A stretch of DNA of 64,000 nt, taken from positions 285,065 to 349,064 of the forward strand of contig VXTP01000006.1 in NCBI GenBank assembly GCA_009837395.1, read 5' to 3'. The stretch is from Gemmatimonadota bacterium (GTDB taxonomy: Bacteria > JAAXHH01). Within the stretch, counting starts at the first letter, position 1; each line of letters opens with the position of its first letter. This document shows, piece after piece, positions 50,155-59,301 of this stretch. Position numbers and translations under genes: made by a program. The notes beneath the pieces are model-generated. The model worked only from the letters and a program-made list of their open reading frames with translations. It had not been told where the DNA came from and did no database searches.

Positions 50155-51907
50155 TGTACATTTTCGTATGCATGATACCGATCCAGGAGAACATTGCGTA
50201 CCCGAACTTGTTGACTTCGAGCCCTTTCAGGTAGGGTTTCCGCAGATCCACCGTCAGATTGTGATAGAGAAACGCGCCGCCCACGTCTTCCACGAGCAGA
50301 CGCTCCGCATCTCGGTACATGCCCATGCGATTGTCGTGATCCATTTCATGCGCCGCCGCGTCGATCAGCCGGTCGAAGTCGTCGTTGCGCCAGTCCTGCC
50401 TCCCGAAACCCCGCGGCTGCGACCGCCAAACCATACCGAGCAGGTTGTTCGGATCGGGATAGTCGGCATTGAATCCTCCCAGGCCCATTGGAATGTTCCA
50501 TTCGTACATATTGTCCCTGTATACCTTGTCTTCCGATCCCCGCATGCGGAGTCTCAGTCCCAGGGTATTGGCCAGCATCGCCTGCACGGCCTGGGCGGTG
50601 TAACTGATCTGGGGGTTGGTTTTGCCGATCCAGAAATCGATCGTTGGAAATCCCTTGCCACCCGGATAACCCGCTTCGGCCATCAGGGCCCTGGCGCGGT
50701 CCGGATCATAGGCCTGGACGGACCCGATGGACGCGTCCGCACTTCCGGGAAAATTGGGCGGGAGCATGGAGTAGGCGGGCACGCCTGTATTGCGTAGAAC
50801 GACGTTGCATAACACCTCGCGGTCGATGGCGTGGCTGATTGCGCGTCGCACGCGGACATCGTCGAAGGGTGACTCGCTGGTCTTGAAGAAGAGATACCAG
50901 GTCTCAGGAAAGGCGTAGTACGACAGCTCGGATTTCAGGGTCGGATGGTTTTCGATGAAGGGCAGGTCGGTCAGCAGGACCCTGAGATAGTCGATCTCGT
51001 CGTTCTCGTACGGCGGGGTGCCCGGGTGTCCCGTGGTGAAGATCTGGACGATCTTCTCGAGAAACCCTTTGTGGGGACCGGTATAGTAGGGATTGAGGGC
51101 CAGCGTGGCCTGCCTGCCCTTCTGCCATTCGGAGAGGGTGTAGCTCGCGTTGGCTACCAGGTTTCCCGCCTCGCTCCATCGTACCCCGTGCTTTTCGACC
51201 TGCCACCGGGGTACAGGTCCCGATCCGGTGAACGCCACGATGAAGGGCAGATAGGGACAGGGCTTCTCCGTTTCGATCTCCAGCGTGAAGTCGTCCAGGG
51301 CCCGCACGCCCACGGTCGACGGGTCGGTCACACTGCCCTGGTTGAACGGACGGGCACCCTTGATTTCGTAGTAGAAGAAGGCGTAGGGACTCGCTACGGC
51401 CGGATCGAGGAATCGCTTGTAGGTGTATTCGAAGTCGTGTGCCGTGACCGTGCGGCCATCGCTCCACTTCCCGTCGGGACGGAGTTTGAACGTCCAGCGC
51501 AGGCCGTCGGCCGACTGTTCCCACGAGGAAGCCGCGGCCCCGACAAGCTCCAGGTTCTTGTCGAGCATGACCAGGCGTTCGAACAGGGTCAGCGCTCCCT
51601 GGCCTTCGTATATGTTGATACTGACATCGAAGGTCAGCGGCTCGACCAGCGTATAGCGGAACACCTGCTGGTCCAGGGGCGCCGCGTCCGGCGGCATTTT
51701 TTTGCCGATGGAATTGACCAGGGGGACGGCGCCGGTCAAAACGGCGGCCGGCAGGAAGCAGCAGATGAACCCCACCAGGCAGGCCGCGGCGGCGACGAGA
51801 CGTCCCCGCGCGGTCAGCGCCTTGACGCCGGCGATGGTACGGCCCCGTGCGGACAGGGCCGCGGCGCGCGCGCTTGCGGACCGGACCGATCGTGTCCCCT
51901 TCTTCAT
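50141..51907 (-). CDS. Peptide/oligopeptide ABC transporter substrate-binding protein (SBP_bac_5)
   Basis: A 588-residue extracytoplasmic solute receptor of the OppA/DppA class. ATG 51907 follows AGGA at a good distance. The N-terminus is long and basic before a membrane segment (LVAAAACLVGFICCFLPAAVLTG), so it may stay anchored. Family blocks are QVFRYTLVEPLTFDVS, WTFKLRPDGKWSDGRTVTAHDFEYTYKRF and DVRVRRAISHAIDREVLC. No permease or ATPase genes of the transporter are in the window, so it is an orphan or depends on a distant operon. It follows the bioY region on the same strand. Confidence 0.9.
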   Translation of the reverse strand: MKKGTRSVRSASARAAALSARGRTIAGVKALTARGRLVAAAACLVGFICCFLPAAVLTGAVPLVNSIGKKMPPDAAPLDQQVFRYTLVEPLTFDVSINIYEGQGALTLFERLVMLDKNLELVGAAASSWEQSADGLRWTFKLRPDGKWSDGRTVTAHDFEYTYKRFLDPAVASPYAFFYYEIKGARPFNQGSVTDPSTVGVRALDDFTLEIETEKPCPYLPFIVAFTGSGPVPRWQVEKHGVRWSEAGNLVANASYTLSEWQKGRQATLALNPYYTGPHKGFLEKIVQIFTTGHPGTPPYENDEIDYLRVLLTDLPFIENHPTLKSELSYYAFPETWYLFFKTSESPFDDVRVRRAISHAIDREVLCNVVLRNTGVPAYSMLPPNFPGSADASIGSVQAYDPDRARALMAEAGYPGGKGFPTIDFWIGKTNPQISYTAQAVQAMLANTLGLRLRMRGSEDKVYRDNMYEWNIPMGLGGFNADYPDPNNLLGMVWRSQPRGFGRQDWRNDDFDRLIDAAAHEMDHDNRMGMYRDAERLLVEDVGGAFLYHNLTVDLRKPYLKGLEVNKFGYAMFSWIGIMHTKMYIARH

Positions 51908-52000
51908 ACCTGTTCCTGTGGCTGTCGTGTGCATGATGGAATCGGCGCAGATCGCAGGATTCCGGCAGACTAAAGACTATACAATACGGAAGATGGCGTG

Positions 52001-52038
52001 TCAACAGCAGGCTACGGTGCCAACAGCAGGCTACGGTG
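52001..52038. repeat. 19-bp tandem duplication before bioY's end
   Basis: Two adjacent copies of CAACAGCAGGCTACGGTG with one leading base each (T, C), 18 of 19 identical. It lies between the SBP start and the bioY stop codon. It looks like a recent slippage or duplication. Confidence 0.8.
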
Positions 52039-52077
52039 TCCGGAGTGTACATACAGGCGCGCAACCGGACGGTCGGT

Positions 52078-52629
52078 TCACGGGCTTTCCAGCCGGACAT
52101 ACTTCGACAGGGTCCGGGCGACGGAAACCGCGAGGACGAGCTTGACCAGTCCGAAGGGGAGGAAGGGGATCAGCCCGACGGCCAGCGTGGCGGGCCAGGT
52201 GGTCTCCACGCCTGCATAGTAGTTGAAGTAGGCGTAGAGGTACAGAAGGCCGCAACCGAAGATGGCGACATGACCGAGCAGCATGCCGGCGACGAGATGG
52301 GGGATGCTGCTCCGGGTGAAACGGTCCAGGTAACTTCCGGTCAGGAAAGCGCAAAGGACGAACCCAACGAGGTAGCCGAAGGTGGGCGAGAGCACGACAG
52401 CCGGCCCGGTCATGCCGCCGGCAAAAACCGGGATGCCGGCGAGTCCGAGACATACGTAGACGGCCTGGCTGCCGGCGCCCCAGCGGCCTCCGAGCACGGC
52501 GCCGGAAAGCAGGACGAAGAAGGTCTGCATCGTGATGGGCACGGGCCCGATCGGTATGTTGATATAGGCACTCACTGCCGTCAGCGCCGCCATCAGGGAG
52601 GCCGTAGCCAATCGCACGTTCCTGGACAA
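52078..52629 (-). CDS. bioY: Biotin transporter S-component BioY
   Basis: A 183-residue membrane protein, the biotin-binding S subunit of ECF importers. Six hydrophobic helices are seen. BioY blocks include LMAALTAVSAYINIPIGPVPITMQTFFVLL (cut), VLGGRWGAGSQAVYVCLGLAGIPVF, and GPAVVLSPTFGYLVGF. The start is TTG with AAGGA upstream. It needs EcfA/EcfT energising modules; the double-ATPase and EcfT at 13.7-16.2 kb are candidates. No biotin synthesis genes are present here. BioY can also work alone in some bacteria. Confidence 0.95.
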   Translation of the reverse strand: MSRNVRLATASLMAALTAVSAYINIPIGPVPITMQTFFVLLSGAVLGGRWGAGSQAVYVCLGLAGIPVFAGGMTGPAVVLSPTFGYLVGFVLCAFLTGSYLDRFTRSSIPHLVAGMLLGHVAIFGCGLLYLYAYFNYYAGVETTWPATLAVGLIPFLPFGLVKLVLAVSVARTLSKYVRLESP

Positions 52630-52715
52630 AATGATCCTTCCTGTCGTTCCGGCCGAACTGGATTACGTTCGCATGCTAAAAAGGGGCTGCTTTGCCTTGC
52701 CACCTCACGCTGGTT

Positions 52716-52743
52716 CATATACATTTCCGGGCGGTTGTGTCAA
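52716..52743 (-). promoter_or_regulatory. Candidate sigma-70 promoter of bioY
   Basis: On the minus strand TTGACA (52738-52743) and TATATG (52716-52721) are separated by 16 bases. This gives a leader of roughly 80 bases to the TTG start. No recognisable BirA or BioR operator was found. Confidence 0.5.
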
Positions 52744-52774
52744 CGACGATTTCTAAAGGCAAAGGAGTGCTTCG

Positions 52775-53641
52775 ATGAGAGTGGGGATCCGCACTACGGG
52801 GCGTTTGAACGCCATGCCCTTCGAAGATGTGTGCGCGTGGATGGCAGAGAAAGGGTTCGATACGATCGACGTGTCCAGGATCGACGGCGACATGGTCCGG
52901 ACCGCCGAAGCGCACGACGTGGCCATCGGCCAGGTGGACCTCGCCGCGGGCACGGAACTGCTGAGCGATGACGCCGGCCAACGGGCACAGGCGCTGGACG
53001 CCTCCAGGGATTCCATTCAGCGCGCGGTCGACCACGGGGTTACCAACCTCTTCTACGTCGCGCCGGCCCCCGAGGACGCCGCCCAGGGCCGCGAGGCCAC
53101 CTTCCAGCAGTGGAAGCGCACGATGCCCGACATCGTGGACTTCGCCGAGTCCCGCGGGGCGACCATCGCCCTCGAAGGCTGGCCCGGGGGGTCGACCCAC
53201 CACGAGCGGATCGGCGCCACGCCCGAGATGCTTCGGGCCATGTTCGAGGCCTGCCCGTCGCCTTCCTTCGGCATCAACTACGACCCCTCGCACCTGATCC
53301 GGCTGGGCGTCGATCCGATGCGTTTTCTGATGGAATTCGGACACCGGGCCCACCACGTGCACGCCAAGGACACCGTGTTCGACGAGGAAGCCCTTTACCT
53401 GTATGGCAGAATCAAGCCTTCCTTCGGTTCCCCGGTCGCCTTCGGCGAAGGCTGCTGGCGTTACTGCATCCCCGGCGAGGGCCTGGCCGACTGGGCGCTT
53501 ATCGTGAAACGACTCGAAGACTTCGGCTACGACGGCATTCTGAGCATCGAGCACGAGGACGGGCGGTATTATGGCTCGTGGGAGCTGGAAGAAGAAGGCT
53601 TCGTCCGCGCGCGGGCGCACCTGAAAAGGTACATGGTGTAG
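52775..53641 (+). CDS. Sugar phosphate isomerase/epimerase-type TIM-barrel protein
   Basis: A 288-residue AP-endonuclease-2-like TIM barrel. MRVGIRTTGRLNAMPFEDVCAW opens the barrel. TIALEGWPGG and FGINYDPSHLIRLGVD carry the Glu, Asp and His metal ligands, HHVHAKDT another His, and LSIEHEDG the last Glu. The ATG follows AAGGAG. The family includes xylose-isomerase-like, hydroxypyruvate and inositol-pathway isomerases. It stands alone between bioY and the peroxiredoxin gene. A carbohydrate isomerase role is likely, substrate unknown. Confidence 0.9.
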   Translation: MRVGIRTTGRLNAMPFEDVCAWMAEKGFDTIDVSRIDGDMVRTAEAHDVAIGQVDLAAGTELLSDDAGQRAQALDASRDSIQRAVDHGVTNLFYVAPAPEDAAQGREATFQQWKRTMPDIVDFAESRGATIALEGWPGGSTHHERIGATPEMLRAMFEACPSPSFGINYDPSHLIRLGVDPMRFLMEFGHRAHHVHAKDTVFDEEALYLYGRIKPSFGSPVAFGEGCWRYCIPGEGLADWALIVKRLEDFGYDGILSIEHEDGRYYGSWELEEEGFVRARAHLKRYMV

Positions 53642-53652
53642 TGTAGCGCCCT

Positions 53653-54111
53653 TCAGCCGGACACTTCGTCCAGTACCTTCTCGACGTGGCCGTCCACCTT
53701 GACGTTGCGGAAGATCCTGGAAATCCGGCCGTCCCCGTCGATGACGAAGGTCGATCGCTCGATCCCCATGTACTTCCGGCCGTAGTTCGTCTTCTCCTTG
53801 TACACGCCGTACGCCGTGGATACGGAGGTGTCCGGGTCGCTCAGCAGCGGGAAGGGCAGATCGTACTTCGCCGCGAACTTCTCGTGGGAAGGAATATCGT
53901 CGCAACTGACGCCGTAGATCAGCACATCCCGGCCCTGAAACGACGGGTAGTTATCCCTGAAGGCGCAGGACTCCCGGGTGCAGCCGGGGGTGTCGTCCTT
54001 CGGGTAGAAATACAGCACCACCGTCTTGCCCCTCAGTTCCTTAAGCGATACGCGTCCGCCCTTGTCGGCCTCCATCGTGAAGTCGGGTGCGGGGTCGCCT
54101 GCCTGCAGCAT
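53653..54111 (-). CDS. bcp: Thioredoxin-dependent peroxiredoxin, BCP/PrxQ family
   Basis: A 152-residue thiol peroxidase that reduces hydrogen peroxide and alkyl peroxides. The active site TPGCTRESCAFRD has peroxidatic and resolving cysteines in the BCP helix-2 arrangement, five residues apart. YFYPKDDTPGCT and YGVYKEKTNYGRKYMGIERSTFVID are also typical. It reads leftward toward the isomerase gene and upstream lies trmB on the same strand, 34 bases apart, so they may be co-transcribed. The cytoplasmic redox role is well supported. Confidence 0.95.
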   Translation of the reverse strand: MLQAGDPAPDFTMEADKGGRVSLKELRGKTVVLYFYPKDDTPGCTRESCAFRDNYPSFQGRDVLIYGVSCDDIPSHEKFAAKYDLPFPLLSDPDTSVSTAYGVYKEKTNYGRKYMGIERSTFVIDGDGRISRIFRNVKVDGHVEKVLDEVSG

Positions 54112-54145
54112 GATGGTTTCCTTTCTGTTCAGGGTTTCAAGTACG

Positions 54146-54790
54146 TCAGGGTTTCACGTAAGCCCCGCGGTGAATCGGCCGGCCTTCCGCGGTGTACTTC
54201 GTCTCGAAATTGGTCAGATCGCTGCCCAGTTCCTTAACCCGTTCGGGAATCTCCCCCAACGCGTCCAAATGGTCCGTCGCTTCGAGCAGGGCCTGGATCT
54301 CTTCGTAGTATTCGACGTAGTCCGTGGCGAAATCGAGGGTACCCCCCGCCGCCAGCGTGCGCACGATCTCATCTAGAAACCGTGGATTGAACAGGCGGCG
54401 TTTCCGGTGCCGTTTCTTCGGCCAGGGATCGGGGAAGTAAACATGATAGGCCGAGACCGCCCCGTCGGGTATGAAACGCTCTACGAAATACACCGCGTCG
54501 TCGCGCAACAGGCGGACGTTGGCCAGATCCCGCCGGACCACCCGTTCCTTCATGATGCGGAAATAGCGCAGGGCCCGTTCTATGCCGATGTAATTGATAT
54601 GCGGATGGGCCATGGCCGAATTGATGATAAAGCGTCCCTTGCCGCACCCGATTTCGACTTCCACCGGACCGCTGTTGTCAAAAAACCGGTCCCACTGGAC
54701 CTGGTCCTCGTTCTCGCGTATGCTGAATTCTACGTCCCGGATCGCGTCCGCCGCTCGGCGTGGTTCGGGGGAAAGGGTCATTTGTTCCAT
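54146..54790 (-). CDS. trmB: tRNA (guanine-N7-)-methyltransferase TrmB
   Basis: A 214-residue SAM-dependent enzyme that forms m7G46 in tRNA. The SAM motif is VEVEIGCGKGRFI, the family block is YFPDPWPKKRHRKRRL, and the C-terminal FETKYTAEGRPIHRG is conserved in TrmB. The start at ATG 54790 is chosen for the fit to family length; a GTG 14 codons upstream (54832) has no better ribosome site. It precedes bcp on the same strand. Confidence 0.94.
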   Translation of the reverse strand: MEQMTLSPEPRRAADAIRDVEFSIRENEDQVQWDRFFDNSGPVEVEIGCGKGRFIINSAMAHPHINYIGIERALRYFRIMKERVVRRDLANVRLLRDDAVYFVERFIPDGAVSAYHVYFPDPWPKKRHRKRRLFNPRFLDEIVRTLAAGGTLDFATDYVEYYEEIQALLEATDHLDALGEIPERVKELGSDLTNFETKYTAEGRPIHRGAYVKP

Positions 54791-54980
54791 GGAAAGGCGA
54801 TGGGGACAGGGGTGACAACCTGGACGATCCACCGGGCAAATTAGGAATCCGGCGGTGCCCTGTCAAGCGATACGGACCGCCCAGAATTGGATTGATTTTA
54901 GACCGGTCACTGGTTATCATTACCAGCATTCGCGGCCGGCATTCGTGCGGCTGATTCCTCCCGCGGCCCGAGGCTGAACC

Positions 54981-55823
54981 ATGCTCGACTACCACATGCA
55001 CGTGGAGAACTACTATCCCTTCGGCAGGACGGAGGACACCCGCCCGGACGGCACGGATCCGATGGAGACCATGCGCCTTTTCGCCGCCTCGGCTGCCGAA
55101 CACGGCGTGCGGGAAATCGCCATCACCGAGCACGTGTACCACTTCGTCCAGGCACGGGAGATCGTGGACAAGCCCTGGGCCGTGGACAAGTGCTTCTACG
55201 ATATGGACGAATACGTGGACCTGCTCCAGTCCGCGCGCCGGGAGGGGCTGCCCATCAAGACCGGCATCGAGATGGATTACATCGAAGGCAAGGAACCGGT
55301 CATCGAACGGATCGTCGGAGGGTATCCCTGGGATTTCGTGCTGGGTTCGGTGCACTGGATCGGTGACTGGGGATTCGACATGCCCCTTTTCGCGGAAGAG
55401 TGGGACCGGAGGTCGGTGGACCAGGCCTACCGGGACTACTTCCGTCTGCTGGGACAGGCCGTGCAGACCGGGTGTTTCGATTCCATGTCCCATCCGGATC
55501 TGATCAAGGTGATGGGACATATGCCCGAAGGCGACATCTCGGATCTGTACGAAGCCTTTGCCGAGCAGGTTTGCGGCCAGGAGGGCCTCTGCGTGGAGAT
55601 CAGCTCGGCCGGCTTTCGCAAACCCGTGGGCAGGATCTACCCGGAGCGCCCCCTGCTGGAGGCGTGCGCCCGTCGCGGGATCTCCATCACGACGGCTTCA
55701 GATGCTCACGTCCTGGAAGACATCGGACGGGATTTCGACCGGGTCAGAACCCATGCGGCATCCTGCGGGTACGGGGAAGCCATGTCCTTTGACGGCCGGC
55801 GCGCGACGCCGGTACCCATTTAA
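54981..55823 (+). CDS. PHP-domain histidinol-phosphatase-like protein
   Basis: A 280-residue metal-dependent phosphoesterase of the polymerase and histidinol phosphatase (PHP) fold. Metal-binding motifs are seen in DYHMHVENY, AITEHVYHF, GIEMDYIEG, GSVHWIGDW, SMSHPDLIK and ASDAHVLED. The order fits HisK-type histidinol phosphatase, but histidine-biosynthesis genes are not nearby, so another phosphate ester is possible. It starts after a 190-base spacer from trmB and precedes fabV by 33 bases. Confidence 0.85.
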   Translation: MLDYHMHVENYYPFGRTEDTRPDGTDPMETMRLFAASAAEHGVREIAITEHVYHFVQAREIVDKPWAVDKCFYDMDEYVDLLQSARREGLPIKTGIEMDYIEGKEPVIERIVGGYPWDFVLGSVHWIGDWGFDMPLFAEEWDRRSVDQAYRDYFRLLGQAVQTGCFDSMSHPDLIKVMGHMPEGDISDLYEAFAEQVCGQEGLCVEISSAGFRKPVGRIYPERPLLEACARRGISITTASDAHVLEDIGRDFDRVRTHAASCGYGEAMSFDGRRATPVPI

Positions 55824-55856
55824 AAAGCAATTTAATGCGGGAAGGGAAAAGATTCT

Positions 55857-57077
55857 ATGGCCACGGCCGTCGTCGAACCACGCATCCGGGGCTTTATCTG
55901 TACCACGGCGCATCCCGCCGGTTGCGCTTCGAACGTCAACGCCCAGATACAGGTCGCTCAGTCCGCCCGGTCCGTTCAGGCCGGCCAGGTTGGCCAGAAG
56001 AACGGCGCCGGGCCGCTCCGTGTACTGGTGATCGGCGCTTCGACGGGATACGGCCTGGCGGCGCGCATCGCGGCAGGCGCGATGTACGAAGCCGGCACGG
56101 TGGGCGTTTTTTTCGAACGCGAGAGCAGCGGTACCCGATGCGGTACGCCGGGATTCTATAACACCGCGGCTTACCACCGGTACGCGACGGAAAGCGGACT
56201 GGTCTCGGCCAATGTCAACGGGGATGCCTATTCTCACGAGATCAAGCAGAAGACCGTCGAACTGGTTGCGTCCCGGCTGGGTCAGGTGGACCTGGTCGTC
56301 TACAGCCTGGCCTCCCCGAAGCGCACGGATCCGGACACAGGCGAGACCTACCAGTCCGTGCTCAGCCCCATCGGGGAGACTTACGTGGGAAAGACCGTCG
56401 ATCTGAACCGCGAGGTCATCAACGAAGTCACCGTGGAGCCGGCGACGGAGGAGGGCATTCGAGGGACCGTCGGTGTGATGGGCGGAGACGACCTGAACCT
56501 GTGGTGCGAGGCGCTGCTCGACGCCGGGTTGCTGGCCGACGGCGCCCGGATCGTTCCGTTCTCGTACATCGGGCCGGCCCTGACCTGGCCCATCTACCGC
56601 AGCGGCACCATCGGCCGTGCGAAGGAACACCTGGAACAGACCACGAAAGCGATCGACGGCCGGCTCCGGTCATCCGTTGGGGGAAGGGCCATGGTGTCGG
56701 TGAACAAGGCCGTGATCACCCAGGCTTCGGCCGCGATCCCGGTCGTCCCCCTGTACATCAGCCTGCTATACCGTATTATGCGGGAACGCGGCCTGCACGA
56801 GGATCCGATCCATCAGATGGTGCGGTTGTTCAACGACCATATCGGCCCGGGCAGGACGCCGGCGCTCGACGGGGAGGACCGGATCCGCCTCGATGACCTG
56901 GAACTTGTCGGGCCGGTTCAGCGGGAAATCGATTCGGTGTGGCCGACGATTACGACGGACAACTTCCGCGTCCTGACCGACTACGATGCCTACAAGCGGG
57001 GTTTCCGGCAGCTGTTCGGATTCGAAGTGGACGGCGTGGCGTACGACGAACCGGTCGAACTGGAAGCGGAGATTTAG
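55857..57077 (+). CDS. fabV: Trans-2-enoyl-CoA/ACP reductase FabV
   Basis: A 406-residue NADH-dependent enoyl reductase completing each fatty-acid elongation cycle. The N-terminal FabV block RGFICTTAHPAGC and nucleotide motif VIGASTGYGLAARIAAG are present. The catalytic Tyr and Lys are in IYRSGTIGRAK (Y-x8-K). TDNFRVLTDYDAYKRGFRQLFGF is the C-terminal FabV signature. An extra Gln/Ala-rich stretch (residues about 32-48) not usual in FabV is encoded by low-complexity DNA. FabV is naturally insensitive to triclosan in several bacteria. Confidence 0.94.
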   Translation: MATAVVEPRIRGFICTTAHPAGCASNVNAQIQVAQSARSVQAGQVGQKNGAGPLRVLVIGASTGYGLAARIAAGAMYEAGTVGVFFERESSGTRCGTPGFYNTAAYHRYATESGLVSANVNGDAYSHEIKQKTVELVASRLGQVDLVVYSLASPKRTDPDTGETYQSVLSPIGETYVGKTVDLNREVINEVTVEPATEEGIRGTVGVMGGDDLNLWCEALLDAGLLADGARIVPFSYIGPALTWPIYRSGTIGRAKEHLEQTTKAIDGRLRSSVGGRAMVSVNKAVITQASAAIPVVPLYISLLYRIMRERGLHEDPIHQMVRLFNDHIGPGRTPALDGEDRIRLDDLELVGPVQREIDSVWPTITTDNFRVLTDYDAYKRGFRQLFGFEVDGVAYDEPVELEAEI

Positions 57078-57109
57078 CAGCCAGCCTGGACAGCTTGGCC
57101 AGACTGGCC

Positions 57110-57142
57110 GGCCGGGTTGTTCGGCCGGGTTGTTCGGCCGGG
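57110..57142 (+). repeat. 13-bp GC-rich tandem repeat between fabV and pncB
   Basis: Two perfect units of GGCCGGGTTGTTC and a truncated third lie between the fabV stop and the nicotinate phosphoribosyltransferase start. Flanking DNA is also low-complexity GC. Confidence 0.7.
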
Positions 57143-57197
57143 CCGTCCGGGATGGAAGGTTCGCCCGGATTTCCGGGCCGGCCGAGGGCGGATCTGC

Positions 57198-58541
57198 ATG
57201 GGCCAGAAAGGTTCCTGCCCGATACACTGGTCGCCTTCGCTGGCAACCGATTTGTACGAACTCACGATGGCGGCCGGCTATTTCGTGAACGAACGCCGGG
57301 AAAAAGCCACCTTCGAGTTGTTCGTCAGGGACCTGCCGGCACAACGGTCCTGGCTCGTCGCGGCCGGGTTGCGGCAGGCCGTCGATTATCTGTCCGCGCT
57401 TAGGTTTTCTGCGGACGACGTCGCCCATCTGAAGACATTGCCGCCGTTTCAACGCATTCCGGACGCGTTTTTTGATTTCCTGTCTTCGTTCCGCTTTACG
57501 GGAGATCTCTGGGCCATACCCGAAGGGACCGTGGTTTTCGCCGGCGAGCCGTTGATTCGGATCACGGCGCCGATTATCGAAGCCCAGATCGTCGAGACTT
57601 TCCTGCTGGCCACGGTAAACCACCAGACCCTGGTGGCCACGAAGGCGGCGCGTATCGTCGAAGCCGCGGCGGACAGGGGCGTGGTGGAATTCGGCAGCCG
57701 CCGGGCCCACGGACCCGAGGCGGGACTGATGGCGGCCCGGGCCGCGGTCATCGGGGGGTGCATCGGGACGTCCAACGTGGAGGCGGGACGGCAGTTCGGC
57801 ATCACCGTCTACGGGACCGCCGCCCACTCCTGGATCATGACTTTCGAAAGCGAGTTGGAGGCCTTCCGCGCCTATCATCGCGTTTTCCCCGGGAGCACCA
57901 CGCTGTTGCTGGACACCTTTGACCCCGTCGAGGCCGCCAGGCTGGCGACCAGGATAGGCCCTTCATTGAAGGGGGTGCGGCTCGACAGCGGCGACCTGGC
58001 CGGACAGGCGAGGCGTGTCCGCGCCATCCTGGACGAGGCCGGAATGTCGGAAACGAGGATTATGCTGAGCGGGGACCTGAACGAATTCCGAATCGCTTCG
58101 CTGGTCGAATCCAGGGTACCTGTGGATCTCTTCGGCGTCGGCAACGAACTGGTCAACTCGCCGGACGCGCCGGCCCTGAGCGGCGTTTACAAGCTGTGCG
58201 CGCTGGAAATGCCTTCCGGTACGCGGCCGGTATTCAAGTTGAGCGAGGGGAAGCAGACCCGGCCCTATGCCAAGCAGGTGTGGCGGCGGCGCGACGGGCA
58301 TGGGGCGTTCGTGGAGGACCGGGTAACCCGGGAGGGCGAACCGGCCGGATCCCCGGAGTGGGAACCCCTGCTCAACCGCGTCATGCGCAGCGGCCGCCTT
58401 GACGGACCGATGCCGGATCTGTCCTCGGCCGGCCGCAGGAGGTCGTCGCAACTGGACTGCCTCCCCGCGCGCTACAAACGAATGGAAGGCGCGGCGGCCT
58501 ATCCCGTCCGTTTCAGCGCCCAACTTTCCGCCAATCGATAA
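57198..58541 (+). CDS. pncB: Nicotinate phosphoribosyltransferase
   Basis: A 447-residue enzyme that makes nicotinate mononucleotide from nicotinate and PRPP for NAD salvage. ATG 57198 is preferred over TTG 57117, which would add a repeat-encoded tail. TDLYELTMAAGYF opens the family; EFGSRRAHGPEAGL, GGCIGTSNVEAGRQFGI and the autophosphorylated-His region GTAAHSWIM follow. LDSGDLAGQARRVRAILD and DLFGVGNELV are conserved phosphoribosyl-binding blocks. It precedes pyrH by 9 bases. Confidence 0.93.
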   Translation: MGQKGSCPIHWSPSLATDLYELTMAAGYFVNERREKATFELFVRDLPAQRSWLVAAGLRQAVDYLSALRFSADDVAHLKTLPPFQRIPDAFFDFLSSFRFTGDLWAIPEGTVVFAGEPLIRITAPIIEAQIVETFLLATVNHQTLVATKAARIVEAAADRGVVEFGSRRAHGPEAGLMAARAAVIGGCIGTSNVEAGRQFGITVYGTAAHSWIMTFESELEAFRAYHRVFPGSTTLLLDTFDPVEAARLATRIGPSLKGVRLDSGDLAGQARRVRAILDEAGMSETRIMLSGDLNEFRIASLVESRVPVDLFGVGNELVNSPDAPALSGVYKLCALEMPSGTRPVFKLSEGKQTRPYAKQVWRRRDGHGAFVEDRVTREGEPAGSPEWEPLLNRVMRSGRLDGPMPDLSSAGRRRSSQLDCLPARYKRMEGAAAYPVRFSAQLSANR

Positions 58542-58550
58542 GGAGGCCCC

Positions 58551-59282
58551 GTGCGTTACAAACGAGTATTGGTCAAACTCAGCGGCGGTGCGCTTTCGGG
58601 TCAAAGTCCCTGGGGATTCGATCCTGCCGCCATCGAGTACATTGCCAGCGAGGTCATGAAGCTTCATGCAGCGGGGGTCGAGGTGGGTATCGTGGCGGGC
58701 GGCGGCAACATATTCAAGGGCGAACTGGGCCAGGACTGGGGCATCGAGCGGGCGGAGGCCGACAACATTGGCATGATCGCGACCGTGATCAACAGCATGA
58801 TGCTCCGGGGCGCACTGACTTCACGCGGGGCGGGCGACGTCCGGGTCATGACGGCCATCCCCATCAATACCGTGGCCGAACCCTACATCCGGCTCCGCGC
58901 CGTCCGGCACCTGGAGCATGGGCGCATCGTCCTCCTCGCCGCCGGCACCGGGAATCCGTACGTGACCACGGACTATCCATCGGTTCTGCGCGCCCTGGAA
59001 CTTCGGACCGAAGTCCTGCTCTCGGCCAAGAACGGCACCGACGGGATCTATACGAGCGATCCCCGGGAAAACCCGGATGCCCGCAGGTACAAGGTCATCA
59101 GCTACGATTCGGTCATCCAGCACGATCTCAAGGTCATGGACCAGACGGCCGTACTGCTAGCCCGCGACAACGGGCTGCCGATTCACGTTTTCGACTTCAA
59201 CTCGCCCGGCGCCATGGAACGGATCTGCCGGGGCGAGGACCTCGGCAGCCTCATCACAAGGGGGGCGGACCAGTTCGCCTGA
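58551..59282 (+). CDS. pyrH: UMP kinase (PyrH)
   Basis: A 243-residue hexameric UMP kinase of pyrimidine synthesis. The start is GTG, supported by AAGGAGG upstream. Typical blocks are VLVKLSGGALSG, GIVAGGGNIFKG, GMIATVINSMMLR, LAAGTGNPYVTTDYPSVLRALE and NGTDGIYTSDPRENPDA. The usual bacterial neighbours rpsB, tsf and frr are absent; it is 9 bases behind pncB and 19 before a glycosidase gene. Either pyrH has moved, or a second UMP-kinase-like paralog is present. Confidence 0.93.
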   Translation: MRYKRVLVKLSGGALSGQSPWGFDPAAIEYIASEVMKLHAAGVEVGIVAGGGNIFKGELGQDWGIERAEADNIGMIATVINSMMLRGALTSRGAGDVRVMTAIPINTVAEPYIRLRAVRHLEHGRIVLLAAGTGNPYVTTDYPSVLRALELRTEVLLSAKNGTDGIYTSDPRENPDARRYKVISYDSVIQHDLKVMDQTAVLLARDNGLPIHVFDFNSPGAMERICRGEDLGSLITRGADQFA

Positions 59283-59301
59283 CCGCGGTGATTTCGTCGA
59301 C

